The notes: generated from the letters alone by a model not told the origin. DNA of 32,552 bases from an uncultured Oscillospiraceae bacterium (GCA_947626345.1 CANQSF010000024.1:1-32552); one strand, 5' to 3'; positions 1-8,352 are shown, counted from the stretch's first letter. Translations and numbers: made by a program.

Positions 1-675
1 CTTGTCGGCGTTGGCCATGTCGCAGTTGGTGATGCGGTTCATGGCGTTGGCCATGTGCTTTTCCACCTTGGCCTGCATGATGCCCATGGCGGACACGCCG
101 GCGCCCATGGTGGTGAGCAGATCCTCGATGGCGCCGCTCTTTTTGAAATATGTGATCCAGTTCCGGCCCCGGACGGCCTCCCGGGGCTCGAAGCCCATCT
201 CCAGCAGCAGCGCCCGGATCTCCCGGCACACGCTCTCGTGGCCGGTGGCCAGCTCCAGATGGTAGCCCCGGGCCGGGTCGGAGACGCTGCCGCCGGCCAG
301 GAACGCCCCCCGCAGGAAGGCCACCCGGTCGCAGTCGGACTCCACCATCGCCAGGTTGATGTGGTGGACCAGGGTCCGGTCCGGATCGTAGCCGAAGGCG
401 GTGAACACGGTCCGGAGCTTGTCTGGGTCGGTGATGAGGAAGGAGCGCTTGCCCCGCCCCTCCGCCGGGGCGGCGTCCAGCTCCACCCCGAAGGCCCGGC
501 GGAACAGCCGGGGCAGCCGGGCGGCGAAGGCGTCGCTGGCCGTCATGATCCGGATCAGCCGGGGGGTGAAGGCGTTGGCGTATAGCAGCACCCCGTAGGC
601 CTCCGCCAGGGCGCAGCATTTTTTCCCCGGCGGCTCCCGGCACAGCTCGGTTTTTACGTCCGCAGAAAAGCTCAT
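1..675 (-). CDS. whiA: Sporulation/cell-division regulator WhiA, N-terminal part (runs off the left edge)
   Basis: The minus strand is open from the ATG at 675 to the window edge, giving 225 residues of a family usually a little over 300 long. The product begins MSFSADVKTELCREPPGKKC, the typical WhiA N-terminus, followed by the LAGLIDADG-like domain (FLRGAFLAGGSVSDPARGYH around residue 120) and the stretch ending in MANAMNRITNCDMAN that leads into the C-terminal helix-turn-helix, which is lost off the edge. WhiA is a DNA-binding protein tied to cell division and, in actinobacteria, sporulation. It follows yvcK by a single base, in the conserved Firmicute order rapZ-yvcK-whiA, so it is surely in the same operon. 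Confidence 0.95.
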   Translation of the reverse strand, partial: MSFSADVKTELCREPPGKKCCALAEAYGVLLYANAFTPRLIRIMTASDAFAARLPRLFRRAFGVELDAAPAEGRGKRSFLITDPDKLRTVFTAFGYDPDRTLVHHINLAMVESDCDRVAFLRGAFLAGGSVSDPARGYHLELATGHESVCREIRALLLEMGFEPREAVRGRNWITYFKKSGAIEDLLTTMGAGVSAMGIMQAKVEKHMANAMNRITNCDMANADK

Positions 676-676
676 G

Positions 677-1666
677 TCAGTATTTTCTCGTCTCCGCACG
701 GCTGTGATACAGGTCCATCAGCGCGTCCGCCAGGGCCGCGGGCTCGTGGCGCACCAGTCCGCCGGCACAGCTGGCCAGCGGCGCGTACACCGGCTCCACG
801 CCCAGCTGCCGCAGCGCCTGCTCGTCCACCGTCACCGGCGCCACGCCCTCTTTCCGGTAGGCGGGCAGGACCGCCTCGTCCACCGGCAGATCGTTGATGA
901 GCACCCAGTGGAACAGCCCCTGCCCGCCGTGGTCCAGCAGGGCCCGCACGTGGTCGGCGGCGGTATAGCGCTCCGTCTCCCCGTCCTGGGTCATGATGTT
1001 CATCACGTATACCTTCACCGCCCGGGAGGCCCGGATGGCCTCGGACACGCCGGCGGTGAGCAGATTGGGGATCACGCTGGTATAGAGGCTGCCCGGCCCC
1101 AGGACGATCATGTCCGCCCGGTCCAGGGCCTCCAGCACCGCCGGCAGGGCCGCCGGCCCGGCCGGCTCCAGGCTCACCCGGCGGATCTCCGCGCCGGGAC
1201 TGCGCTTATAGCCGGTGATGCGGCTCTCCCCCCGGATCACCGTCCCGTCGGCGAACTCCGCCCGGAGCACCAGGTCCTGGTCCGTCACCGGCAGGACCCG
1301 GCCCGTGATGGCCAGCAGCTGGCTCAGGGCGGCCACGGCCCCGTCGAAGGAGCCGGAGATGTCGTTCAGGGCCGCCAGCATCAGATTGCCCAGATTCTGT
1401 CCCGCCAGGGACCCCTCGCGGAAGCGGTAGCCCAGCGCCTGCTGCATCACGGGCTCGGCGTTGGCCAGGGCCAGGATGCAGTTGCGGATATCCCCCGGCG
1501 GGAGCATGCCCAGCTCCCGGCGGAGCACGCCGCTGCCGCCGCCGTCATCGGTGACCGTGACGATGGCGGTGAGCCGGTCGGTGCGCGTCTTCAGGCCCCG
1601 CAGCATGGTGGACAGGCCTGTCCCGCCGCCCACGGCGGCGATCCGGGGCCGCTCGAACCGTCTCAT
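677..1666 (-). CDS. yvcK: YvcK/CofD-like gluconeogenesis and morphogenesis factor
   Basis: This 329-residue protein has the family's glycine-rich N-terminus (VGGGTGLSTMLRGLK, residues 13-27), the VTDDGGGSG segment, the DIRNCILALA motif and LGPGSLYTSVIPNLL near residue 195. Members bind nucleotide-sugar ligands. In Bacillus subtilis YvcK is needed for growth and cell shape on gluconeogenic carbon sources. Its stop nearly touches the whiA start, and its own start lies one base after the rapZ stop, so it is the middle gene of a tightly packed operon. Length and motifs are normal for the family. Confidence 0.94.
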   Translation of the reverse strand: MRRFERPRIAAVGGGTGLSTMLRGLKTRTDRLTAIVTVTDDGGGSGVLRRELGMLPPGDIRNCILALANAEPVMQQALGYRFREGSLAGQNLGNLMLAALNDISGSFDGAVAALSQLLAITGRVLPVTDQDLVLRAEFADGTVIRGESRITGYKRSPGAEIRRVSLEPAGPAALPAVLEALDRADMIVLGPGSLYTSVIPNLLTAGVSEAIRASRAVKVYVMNIMTQDGETERYTAADHVRALLDHGGQGLFHWVLINDLPVDEAVLPAYRKEGVAPVTVDEQALRQLGVEPVYAPLASCAGGLVRHEPAALADALMDLYHSRAETRKY

Positions 1667-1667
1667 C

Positions 1668-2522
1668 TCACTGCTCCAGCTCCCGGTGGGCGACGGTCAC
1701 CGCCGCGCCCCGGCGCTTCAGCTCCTCCGCCAGGGCCTGGGCCATGGCCACGCTCCGGTGCCGGCCGCCGGTGCAGCCCACCGCCACGGTCAGCTCCGTC
1801 CGGTCCGATTCATACAGGGGCAGCAGCAGCTCCATGAGCTCCGTCAGCTTCGTCAGCAGCGCCTGGGCGTTGCCGTTGCGGAACACGAAATCCGCCACCG
1901 GCCCGTCCAGCCCGGTGAGGTGCTGCAGGTCCGGCTCATAGAAGGGGTTGGGCAGGCACCGCACGTCGAACACCAGGTCCGCCTCCGGGGGCAGGCCCCG
2001 GTTGTAGCCGAAGCTGAGCACGTTCACGGTGAAGCGCCGCTCCTGCCGCTGCAGGCACTGGCAGATCCGGGCCCGCAGGGCGTTCAGGGGCGCGGCGTCG
2101 GTGTGGATGATGAAATCCGCCCGGTCCCGCAGGGGGGACAGGAACGTCCGCTCCCGCTCGATGGCCTGGCGGATGCTCTCCCCGGGCCGGCCCAGCGGAT
2201 GGGGCCGGCGGGATTCCTTGTACCGGCGCAGGAGCGTGGCGGTCTCCGCCTCCAGATACAGGATGCGGACCTGGCAGTCCATCCCGTCCAACTCCCGGAT
2301 GGCCTGCTCCAGCTCCCGGGGGTCCTCCAGGCTGCGCACGTCCATGCCCAGGGCCACCCGCTCGAACCGCCCCTGGCCGGACTGGCACAGGGCGGCGAAC
2401 CGGCCCAGAAGGGCCGGCGGCAGATTGTCCACGCAGTAGTATCCCAGATCCTCGCAGATGTCCGCGGCCCGGGATTTCCCCGCGCCGGAAAGGCCGGTGA
2501 TGAACAGGATCTCCATGCTCAT
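1668..2522 (-). CDS. rapZ: RapZ/YvcJ family nucleotide-binding RNase adapter protein
   Basis: The 284-residue product opens with a Walker A loop, GLSGAGKS (about residues 9-16), and carries the family's C-terminal signature GCTGGRHRSVAMA (about 248-260). In enterobacteria RapZ guides RNase E to the small RNA GlmZ. In Firmicutes the orthologue YvcJ is a nucleotide-binding protein of less clear role, linked to competence and to yvcK. Its start overlaps the end of murB by 4 bases (ATGA arrangement), implying translational coupling. Confidence 0.94.
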   Translation of the reverse strand: MSMEILFITGLSGAGKSRAADICEDLGYYCVDNLPPALLGRFAALCQSGQGRFERVALGMDVRSLEDPRELEQAIRELDGMDCQVRILYLEAETATLLRRYKESRRPHPLGRPGESIRQAIERERTFLSPLRDRADFIIHTDAAPLNALRARICQCLQRQERRFTVNVLSFGYNRGLPPEADLVFDVRCLPNPFYEPDLQHLTGLDGPVADFVFRNGNAQALLTKLTELMELLLPLYESDRTELTVAVGCTGGRHRSVAMAQALAEELKRRGAAVTVAHRELEQ

Positions 2523-3433
2523 TCCCTCCCCAGGATCAGGACCTCCGGCTCCAGCTCCACGCCGGAGCGGGCCAGGACGGTCCGCTGAATGTGTTCCATC
2601 AGCCGCAGGATGTCCGCCGCGGTGGCGGAGCCGGCGTTCACCACGAACCCGGCGTGCTTTTCCGAGACCTGGGCCCCGCCGATCCGAAAGCCCTTCAGCC
2701 CCGCCTGGTCGATGAGGGCGGCGGCATAGCCCCCCGCCGGGCGCTTGAAGGTGCTGCCCGCCGAGGGAAGGTCCAGCGGCTGACTGTCCCGCCGCCGCTG
2801 GGCCAGCTGGGCCATCCGCTCCCGGATGGCGGCTCCGTCGCCGTGCGTCAGGGAAAAGACGGTCCGCAGCAGGATCACCTCCCGGCCGGAAAAGACGCTG
2901 TGCCGGTAGGCGAACTCGTGCTCTGGCCCCTGGACGGTCCGGGGAACCAGCTCCTCGTCCAGATAGTCGGTGCGCACGGCCACGTCCTTCAGCTCGCCGC
3001 CGTAGGCCCCGGCGTTCATCACCACGCCGCCGCCCACGCTGCCGGGGATGCCGTGGGCGAATTCCAGCCCGGTCAGCTCCGCCCGGGCCGCCGCCGACGC
3101 CGCCGACGCCAGCGAGGCGCCGCAGTCCGCCGTCACCTGCCCGCCGGACACCTGCACCTGCCCCACCCCGGGGCAGACGGCCACCACGAACCGGTCCAGC
3201 CCCTCGTCCGGGGGCAGGATGTTGGTGCCCTTGCCGATGACCAGGGGCTTCACCCCCGCCCGGCGCAGCAGTCCCGCCAGGGCCTCCAGCTCCCGGATCG
3301 AGCCCGGCAGGGCCATGGCCGCCGCGGGCCCGCCCACCCGGAAGGAGCAGTGCTCCCCCATGGGCTCGTTCTCCCGCAGCTCCAGCCCGGGCAGCGCCTT
3401 TCGTATATCACGGATGAGGGTCGTATAGTCCAT
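2519..3433 (-). CDS. murB: UDP-N-acetylenolpyruvoylglucosamine reductase MurB
   Basis: The 304-residue protein catalyses the NADPH-dependent reduction of UDP-GlcNAc-enolpyruvate to UDP-MurNAc in cytoplasmic peptidoglycan precursor synthesis. Visible hallmarks are the FAD-binding segment GKGTNILPPDEG (about 67-78), GIPGSVGGGVVMNAGAYG (about 128-145), the catalytic-serine loop PSAGSTFKRPAGGYAA and QVSEKHAGFVVNAG, with a terminal PEVLILG containing the conserved glutamate. It heads the murB-rapZ-yvcK-whiA operon. A GAGG-type ribosome site precedes the ATG at 3433. No convincing promoter was found in the 166-bp gap up to hprK, so transcription may continue from hprK. Confidence 0.95.
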   Translation of the reverse strand: MDYTTLIRDIRKALPGLELRENEPMGEHCSFRVGGPAAAMALPGSIRELEALAGLLRRAGVKPLVIGKGTNILPPDEGLDRFVVAVCPGVGQVQVSGGQVTADCGASLASAASAAARAELTGLEFAHGIPGSVGGGVVMNAGAYGGELKDVAVRTDYLDEELVPRTVQGPEHEFAYRHSVFSGREVILLRTVFSLTHGDGAAIRERMAQLAQRRRDSQPLDLPSAGSTFKRPAGGYAAALIDQAGLKGFRIGGAQVSEKHAGFVVNAGSATAADILRLMEHIQRTVLARSGVELEPEVLILGRE

Positions 3434-3463
3434 ATAGCCTCGCTTAAGTTCGCCAGATTTGAT

Positions 3464-3570
3464 GCCTCCCCTGCGTAAGGGGAAGGCAGCTCGGAGAGGT
3501 CGTCGTCAGGCTTGGTGACGATCCCCCAGTCAGCGCTTCGCGCTGCCAGCCCCCTTTGACAAGGGGGCCT
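3464..3570. repeat. Interspersed palindromic (REP/MITE-like) intergenic repeat
   Basis: Between hprK and murB lies a GC-rich stretch built of hairpins: CCCCT/AGGGG near 3467-3482, CAGCGC-TTC-GCGCTG (3531-3545) and CCCCCTT-TGAC-AAGGGGG (3550-3567). The wording resembles a repeat that recurs in intergenic regions of many Oscillospiraceae genomes (from memory, not searched). Only one copy is in this window, so repetition cannot be shown here. It could act as a transcript stabiliser or attenuator between hprK and murB. Confidence 0.6.
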
Positions 3571-3599
3571 TCAAAAAGGAGCTTGTTCCTTTCAAACGA

Positions 3600-4541
3600 C
3601 TAAAAATCGAGCCCCTTGTCCACGCTCTCGTCCACCTGCCGGACCAGGTCCTCCGCGGCGTTGTAGCCGGTCTTCTTCTGCCGGTTGGTCAGCGCGGCCA
3701 GCTCCAGGATGACGGCCAGGTTCCGGCCGGGCCGCACCGGGATGGTCACCAGCGGGATGCTCACGCCCAGATACTCCGTGGTCTTGGTGTCCAGGCCCAG
3801 GCGGTCATAGTGCTTGCTGTCGTCCCACAGCTCCATCTCCACCACCAGGTCGATCTGGCAGGAGGGCTTCACCGCGCCCACGCCGAACACGCTGGGCACG
3901 TTGATCACGCCGATGCCCCGCAGCTCCATGAAGTGGCGGATCAGGGACGGGCTGCGCCCCTCCAGGTGGAAGTTGGACGTGCGCAGCAGCTCCACCGCGT
4001 CGTCGGCGATGAGCCGGTGGCCCTGCTTGAGCAGGCCCAGGGCGGTCTCGGACTTGCCCACGCCGCTGTCGCCGATGATGAGCATGCCCTCGCCGTAGAC
4101 CTCCATCAGCACCCCGTGGATGGTCTCCCGGGGGGCCAGATGGTAGCGCAGGGAGTAGATGAGCCGGGCGGAGAACTCGGAGGTGTCCATACTGGTGGTG
4201 AGCAGGCTCACGCCGTATTTCTGGGCCATCTCCAGGCACTCCGGCAGCACCGGCTCGGCGTGGGCCACGATCACCGCCGGCACCCGCGTGGCCATCACCG
4301 CCTGGAAGCCAGCCAGCCGCTTCTCCCGGTCCAGCTCCTCCATCATGGCGGTCTCGCTCCGGCCGATGACCTGGATGCGGCTGGCATCAAAGTGTTCCAG
4401 ATAGCCCATCAGCTGGATGCCGGGACGGTTGATATCCACGGAGCCGATGCGGATGGCACCGAAATCCGGCGCGGCATAGACGACCGCCAGGTCGTGCTCC
4501 TTCGCCAGCTCGGACAGGGCCACGGTATAACGTTTGCTCAT
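3600..4541 (-). CDS. hprK: HPr kinase/phosphorylase
   Basis: The 313-residue protein phosphorylates HPr on Ser-46 and removes that phosphate, setting carbon catabolite control in low-GC Gram-positives. The N-terminal domain is followed by the P-loop GDSGVGKSETALGL (about 158-171), the DDAVEL motif and the HprK signature MELRGIGVINVPSVFGVGAV (about 207-226), then the C-terminal VTIPVRPGRNLAVILELAAL helix region. The length is normal. The stop codon is TAG, which matters for judging the internal TAG at 13005. It may be the first gene of the hprK-murB-rapZ-yvcK-whiA transcription unit. Confidence 0.96.
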   Translation of the reverse strand: MSKRYTVALSELAKEHDLAVVYAAPDFGAIRIGSVDINRPGIQLMGYLEHFDASRIQVIGRSETAMMEELDREKRLAGFQAVMATRVPAVIVAHAEPVLPECLEMAQKYGVSLLTTSMDTSEFSARLIYSLRYHLAPRETIHGVLMEVYGEGMLIIGDSGVGKSETALGLLKQGHRLIADDAVELLRTSNFHLEGRSPSLIRHFMELRGIGVINVPSVFGVGAVKPSCQIDLVVEMELWDDSKHYDRLGLDTKTTEYLGVSIPLVTIPVRPGRNLAVILELAALTNRQKKTGYNAAEDLVRQVDESVDKGLDF

Positions 4542-4667
4542 GGGGACACCCCGTTTCTATCATAGTGCGCGGTCTGCCGCGATAATACTATTTTAATACA
4601 CGGGCAAGGGGTTTCGCAATCGCTATCCCGCATTTTTTCAAGTTTTTCCCGGATTTGAAAAAAACTC

Positions 4668-4696
4668 TTGCATTTTGACAGCCGGTCTGTTATTAT
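4668..4696 (+). promoter_or_regulatory. Sigma-A-type promoter of rpmB
   Basis: TTGCAT (4668-4673) and TATTAT (4691-4696) are separated by 17 bp, 42 bases ahead of the rpmB start. An overlapping TTGACA at 4675-4680 is badly spaced for any -10 nearby and was not preferred. Confidence 0.65.
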
Positions 4697-4703
4697 ATTG
4701 AGG

Positions 4704-4718
4704 CTGTCCGCCGGACAG
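4704..4718. promoter_or_regulatory. Short dyad at the rpmB transcription start
   Basis: CTGTCCG-C-CGGACAG is a perfect 7-bp inverted repeat located just after the -10, about where transcription should begin. It might be an operator or a short leader hairpin. No binding protein can be named. Confidence 0.3.
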
Positions 4719-4737
4719 CAGGAAGGAGCTGATTACG

Positions 4738-4926
4738 ATGGCAAAATGTGAGGTTTGCGGAAAAGGCGTGACTTTCGGCATCAAGGTCAGCCACTCCCAC
4801 CGGCGTTCCAACCGTACCTGGAAGCCCAACGTGAAGCGCGTGAAGGCGGTCGTGGACGGGAAGCCCCAGCATGTTTACGTGTGCACCCGCTGCCTGCGCA
4901 GCGGCAAGGTCCAGCGCGCCGTGTGA
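4738..4926 (+). CDS. rpmB: 50S ribosomal protein L28 (bL28)
   Basis: A 62-residue basic protein starting MAKCEVCGKG, with a second cysteine pair CTRC near residue 49, so this is the zinc-binding (four-cysteine) form of bL28. SHSHRRSNRTWKPN is the typical family core. AAGGAG lies 8 bases before the ATG. It is monocistronic: its own promoter precedes it and a strong terminator follows 17 bases after the stop. It is transcribed divergently from hprK. Confidence 0.97.
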   Translation: MAKCEVCGKGVTFGIKVSHSHRRSNRTWKPNVKRVKAVVDGKPQHVYVCTRCLRSGKVQRAV

Positions 4927-4942
4927 TCCTCTGAAAAACCAG

Positions 4943-4972
4943 AAGCCCGGAGCTTTTCGCTCCGGGCTTTTT
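4943..4972 (+). terminator. Intrinsic terminator of rpmB, possibly bidirectional
   Basis: An 11-bp perfect stem, AAGCCCGGAGC with GCTCCGGGCTT, around a TTTTC loop, is followed by a T-run. An A-rich stretch on the other side lets it also serve the convergent minus-strand gene ending at 4983. Confidence 0.9.
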
Positions 4973-4982
4973 CTGTCGTTTT

Positions 4983-5681
4983 TCAGCGGCGGAAGAAATC
5001 CTCCAGCTCCTCCTCGTCCACGTCTCCCAGCAGGGCGAAGCTGTATTTGCTCTCGCCGGCCTTCAGGGTCAGGGTGCCGCTGTTGGGCCAGGGCAGGTTG
5101 GGCACGGGGAAGGAGTCCAGCTCGTAGCCCGTGAAGTCGCTCTTGGCGATCCAGATGTCCTGCTTGGTGGCGTAATCCCGGTCCACGTCGCCGGGGAACC
5201 AGTTGGGGGCCAGCTTGTCCCCCCGGGCGCTGGGGGTGGCGATGGTCTGGAACTGGATGGCGTACCAGCTGCGGGTCTCGCAGCAGGTATACAGCCGGCT
5301 GCGGTTGTCCATCAGCCGCAGGAAGGGGAACTCGTATTCCTCCTCGTCGTCCTCGTCCTCATCATCTGCGCCATCCTCGCCGGCGACCGTATCACCGGGG
5401 GCGTCCTCCGCCGGAGCGGCCTGGGGCGCGGCGGCGGCCGCCTCTCTCTCCCGGGCCTTTTCCTCGTTCTCCTTCAGGATCTTGCGGACCCGGGTGGTCA
5501 CCGACAGCATCATGAACGCCGCCACGGCCCCGATGATGGACATCACCGCCGGCAGCTTCCGGCCCGGCACCGCCCGGGCACCGAAGCCCAGCCAGGCGGA
5601 GCAGGCCAGCAGCACCACGATCAGCACCCAGGGCCAGGGCCCCGTCCAGAATTTCAGCTGTTTGCTCTTATCCTTGTTCAT
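4983..5681 (-). CDS. Two-helix membrane protein with acidic linker, function unknown
   Basis: No family was recognised. The 232 residues start with a short basic tail, two hydrophobic helices (about 15-33 and 43-60), then a charged coiled-coil-like stretch rich in Lys/Glu, an Ala/Pro-rich region and an extremely acidic run of Asp/Glu (about 105-117). The C-terminal ~115 residues look folded, with many aromatics and Asp, ending in a DVDEEELEDFFRR tail. The start overlaps the end of the upstream CNNM-type gene by 4 bases, so it is translated from the same mRNA, as the third gene after two transporter-like proteins. The role is unknown; membrane anchoring is the only firm inference. Confidence 0.75.
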   Translation of the reverse strand: MNKDKSKQLKFWTGPWPWVLIVVLLACSAWLGFGARAVPGRKLPAVMSIIGAVAAFMMLSVTTRVRKILKENEEKAREREAAAAAPQAAPAEDAPGDTVAGEDGADDEDEDDEEEYEFPFLRLMDNRSRLYTCCETRSWYAIQFQTIATPSARGDKLAPNWFPGDVDRDYATKQDIWIAKSDFTGYELDSFPVPNLPWPNSGTLTLKAGESKYSFALLGDVDEEELEDFFRR

Positions 5682-6937
5682 TTGCGGATCACCTTTACCT
5701 TTTCCACCCGTTTGTCGTCCGCCTCCAGGACGGTTATCTCCAGATCCTCATAGCTCACCGTGCAGCCCGGCGGGGCGTAGCCCTCGTTCAGCTCCATGAC
5801 CCAGCCGCCCACGGTCTCGCTCTCGAAGTCAAAATCCTCCCCGTCCAGCTCCACCAGCTCCAAAAAGTCGTCGATGGGCAGATCGCCGTCCAGCTCCCAG
5901 CTGTGCTCGGAGGTCTTGACGATATCCTCCTCCACCTCGTCGGTCTCGTCCCAGATATCACCCACCAGGTATTCCAGCACGTCCTCCATGGAGATGACCC
6001 CGGCGGTGCCGCCGTATTCGTCGGTGACGATGGCCAGGTGGGTCTGCCGCTCCCGGAGCTTTTCCAGCACCGCCGGCAGCTTCACGGTCTTATACACCCA
6101 GCAGGGCTCGGTGAGCAGGCTGCGCAGGTCGATGTCCCCGCCCTCCAGCAGCGCCCGGTAGAGGGTGTTCTGGTGGAGCACGCCGATGATGTTGTCCGTG
6201 TCGCCCTCATAGACGGGCAGCCGGGAATAGGGCGCGTCCTCCACCTGCCGGAGGATCTCCTCCAGGCCGTCGTCGATGTCCAGGGCCATCATGTCCACCC
6301 GGGCGGTCATGGCCTGGCTGGCGGATATCTCGCCGAAGTCAAGCGCCGCCTGCAGCAGCTCCCCCCGGTCGTCGTCCAGCACGTCCTCGTCCTGGGCGGT
6401 CTCGATGATGGACTGCAGCTCCTCCACCGCCGCCTCCTGATCGTCCTCCTGCTCCTCGCCGGGCAGGGCGCGGGAGATGAGCCGGGTCAGGTTCACCGCG
6501 CACCACACCAGCGGCGTCAGCACCAGGGACAGCGCCCGGATGGGCCCCGCCACCGCCAATGTCAGGCGGGTGGCGTTTTTCTTGGCCAGGATCTTGGGCA
6601 TGGTCTCGCCGAAGATCACCACCAGCACCGTCACGATCGCGGTGGCCACCGTGGAGCACAGCCCGTCCGCCAGGCTGGAGCGGGCGGCCACGGCGATGGC
6701 GATGACGGAGCAGATGGAGCTGGAGGCCACGTTCACCAGGTTGTTGCCGATGAGGATGCCGCCCAGGGCGGCGTCAAAGCCGTCCAGCAGCGTCAGGGCC
6801 GTCTTGGCCGAGCGGCTGCCGTCCTCCGCCGCGCTCTCCAGCCGTATCCGGTTGGCAGAGGACAGGGCCATCTCCGAGGCGGAGAAGAACGCCGACAGGG
6901 CCAGGCACACCAGCAGCGCCAGGAAATAGGGGGTCAT
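5678..6937 (-). CDS. CNNM/CorC (hemolysin-type) transporter with CBS pair
   Basis: The ATG at 6937, overlapping the stop of the upstream paralogue (ATGA), gives 419 residues and begins with the first membrane helix, so longer readings upstream are rejected. Domain order: DUF21/CNNM membrane domain (about 1-190; FSASEMALSSANRIRLES is the typical early motif), acidic linker, two CBS domains (about 200-325; RLPVYEGDTDNIIGVLH and VTDEYGGTAGVISMEDVLE), then a CorC_HlyC domain (about 335-419). Family members are implicated in Mg2+/Co2+ efflux or tolerance; the hemolysin name is historical. It is a tandem paralogue of the gene just upstream. Confidence 0.92.
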   Translation of the reverse strand: MTPYFLALLVCLALSAFFSASEMALSSANRIRLESAAEDGSRSAKTALTLLDGFDAALGGILIGNNLVNVASSSICSVIAIAVAARSSLADGLCSTVATAIVTVLVVIFGETMPKILAKKNATRLTLAVAGPIRALSLVLTPLVWCAVNLTRLISRALPGEEQEDDQEAAVEELQSIIETAQDEDVLDDDRGELLQAALDFGEISASQAMTARVDMMALDIDDGLEEILRQVEDAPYSRLPVYEGDTDNIIGVLHQNTLYRALLEGGDIDLRSLLTEPCWVYKTVKLPAVLEKLRERQTHLAIVTDEYGGTAGVISMEDVLEYLVGDIWDETDEVEEDIVKTSEHSWELDGDLPIDDFLELVELDGEDFDFESETVGGWVMELNEGYAPPGCTVSYEDLEITVLEADDKRVEKVKVIRK

Positions 6938-8223
6938 TTCGCCTCGCCTCCTTCCTGCGCAGCCTCCGGCAGCCGCCGGACGGTCAGCTTGCGGATGCGG
7001 TGCTGCCGCACGTCGGAGACGGTGAACTCCAGGTCGTGGTAGGTGAATTTGTCCCGCTGGGCGGGCATCAGATCGAACTGCTCCAGCGTCCACTCGGCCA
7101 GGGGCTTGTGGACAAGCTCCTCGTTGTCCTCGGGGTCGTCGTAGTCCAGCTTCTCGAACAGCTCGTCCACGTCCAGCCGGCCGTCGGCCTCATAGCGGCC
7201 GCCGCCGACGGGGCGGAACAGCTCCTCCACCTCGTCCTCCTCGTCCCATATCTCGCCCACCAGCTCCTCCACGATGTCCTCCACCGTCACCACGCCCAGG
7301 GTGCCGCCCCAGGCGTCGGTGACGATGGCCATGTTCTGCCGGTTGCGGCTCAGCTCCGGCAGCAGGTCGTCCACATTGGTGGTGGCGGGGACGAAATAGG
7401 CCTCGTCCAGCAGGGAGCGCAGCTCCACGCCATCCCCCTGGGCCAGCCAGGCCTTGATGTACTTGCGGATCTGCAGGATGCCGATGATGTTGTCCGTGTC
7501 GTTTTCATACACCGGCAGCCGGGTGTGCCGCTGGGAGCGGATGAACTCGATGATCCGCTCCGCGGGCCAGGACGCGTCGATGGCGGCCATGTCCACCCGG
7601 GCGGTGAGCACATGCTCCACGGTGATGTCGGCAAATTCCAGGGCCGACTGGACCAGATCGCCCTGCTCCTCGTCCAGGCTGCCGGCGTCGGTCATGTCCT
7701 CGATCAGATCGTACAGCTCATCCTCCGTCACGGACACCTCGCCCTCCCCCTTGGAGAGCTTGGCGGCCGCCTGGCCGATGGCGGTGAGCAGGGCCGAGAC
7801 GGGGGCGAAAAAGCGCATAAAAAAGCACAGCGAACCGGCGGTGCCAAGACTGAACCGCTCGCTGTATTTTTTCGCGATGGATTTGGGGAGCATCTCCCCG
7901 AACAGAAACAGCACCAGCGTTGTGGCGATGGTGCCCCACACCACGCGGCTGACGCCCCAGTGGCGGGTGACGAACACGGTCACCACCGCCGCCGCCGCCA
8001 GGTGGGCGATGTTGGTGCCGATGAGGATCGTGGTGATGGCCCGGTCAAAGTGGTCCAGGACGTACATGGCCTTTTTGGCCCGGGCGTCGCCCTTGTCCTG
8101 ACGGACCTTGATCCGGTTGCGGGACACGGAGGCGAAGGCCGTCTCCGCGAAGGCGAAATACATGGCAAAGCCCACCAGGGCGAGAAGGAAAAGGACAGAT
8201 AGCCAACTACTGCCATCTCCCAT
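6934..8223 (-). CDS. CNNM/CorC (hemolysin-type) transporter with CBS pair
   Basis: The ATG at 8223 is chosen because AGGTGG lies 9 bases before it and the mapped promoter lies just upstream; this gives 429 residues. The DUF21 membrane domain (FAETAFASVSRNRIKVRQ), a CBS pair (RLPVYENDTDNIIGILQ and VTDAWGGTLGVVTVEDIVE) and the C-terminal CorC_HlyC domain are all present. It is similar throughout to the next gene, implying a tandem duplication; heteromeric assembly of the two is possible but untested. It is first gene of a three-gene minus-strand operon driven by the promoter at 8282-8310. Confidence 0.92.
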   Translation of the reverse strand: MGDGSSWLSVLFLLALVGFAMYFAFAETAFASVSRNRIKVRQDKGDARAKKAMYVLDHFDRAITTILIGTNIAHLAAAAVVTVFVTRHWGVSRVVWGTIATTLVLFLFGEMLPKSIAKKYSERFSLGTAGSLCFFMRFFAPVSALLTAIGQAAAKLSKGEGEVSVTEDELYDLIEDMTDAGSLDEEQGDLVQSALEFADITVEHVLTARVDMAAIDASWPAERIIEFIRSQRHTRLPVYENDTDNIIGILQIRKYIKAWLAQGDGVELRSLLDEAYFVPATTNVDDLLPELSRNRQNMAIVTDAWGGTLGVVTVEDIVEELVGEIWDEEDEVEELFRPVGGGRYEADGRLDVDELFEKLDYDDPEDNEELVHKPLAEWTLEQFDLMPAQRDKFTYHDLEFTVSDVRQHRIRKLTVRRLPEAAQEGGEAK

Positions 8224-8281
8224 GGGGAAAAACCACCTCTTGCTTTCTCGATGAGATCGGTGAAGGATTAAGGATTGAAGT

Positions 8282-8310
8282 ATTATAGCATAAGATACAT
8301 TTCCCGTCAA
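8282..8310 (-). promoter_or_regulatory. Promoter of the CNNM operon
   Basis: On the minus strand TTGACG (8305-8310) and a perfect TATAAT (8282-8287) are separated by 17 bp, about 60 bases before the start at 8223. Confidence 0.85.
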
Positions 8311-8323
8311 CAACGCCCCGCTC

Positions 8324-8352
8324 TTGCGCTTTCCGGCGGGCCGGGATATAAT
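8324..8352 (+). promoter_or_regulatory. Promoter of the small membrane protein gene
   Basis: TTGCGC (8324-8329), a 17-bp spacer and a perfect TATAAT (8347-8352) lie 50 bases before the ATG at 8402. It is divergent from the CNNM promoter 14 bp away, so the two may share regulation. Confidence 0.8.

Noticed and set aside
674..3478. Long plus-strand open frames opposite yvcK, rapZ and murB
   Set aside because: Antisense shadows of GC-rich genes; translations are His/Arg/Gly/Pro-rich with no family features.
4675..4680. TTGACA as the rpmB -35
   Set aside because: No -10 lies 16-18 bp downstream; the overlapping TTGCAT fits TATTAT with exactly 17 bp.
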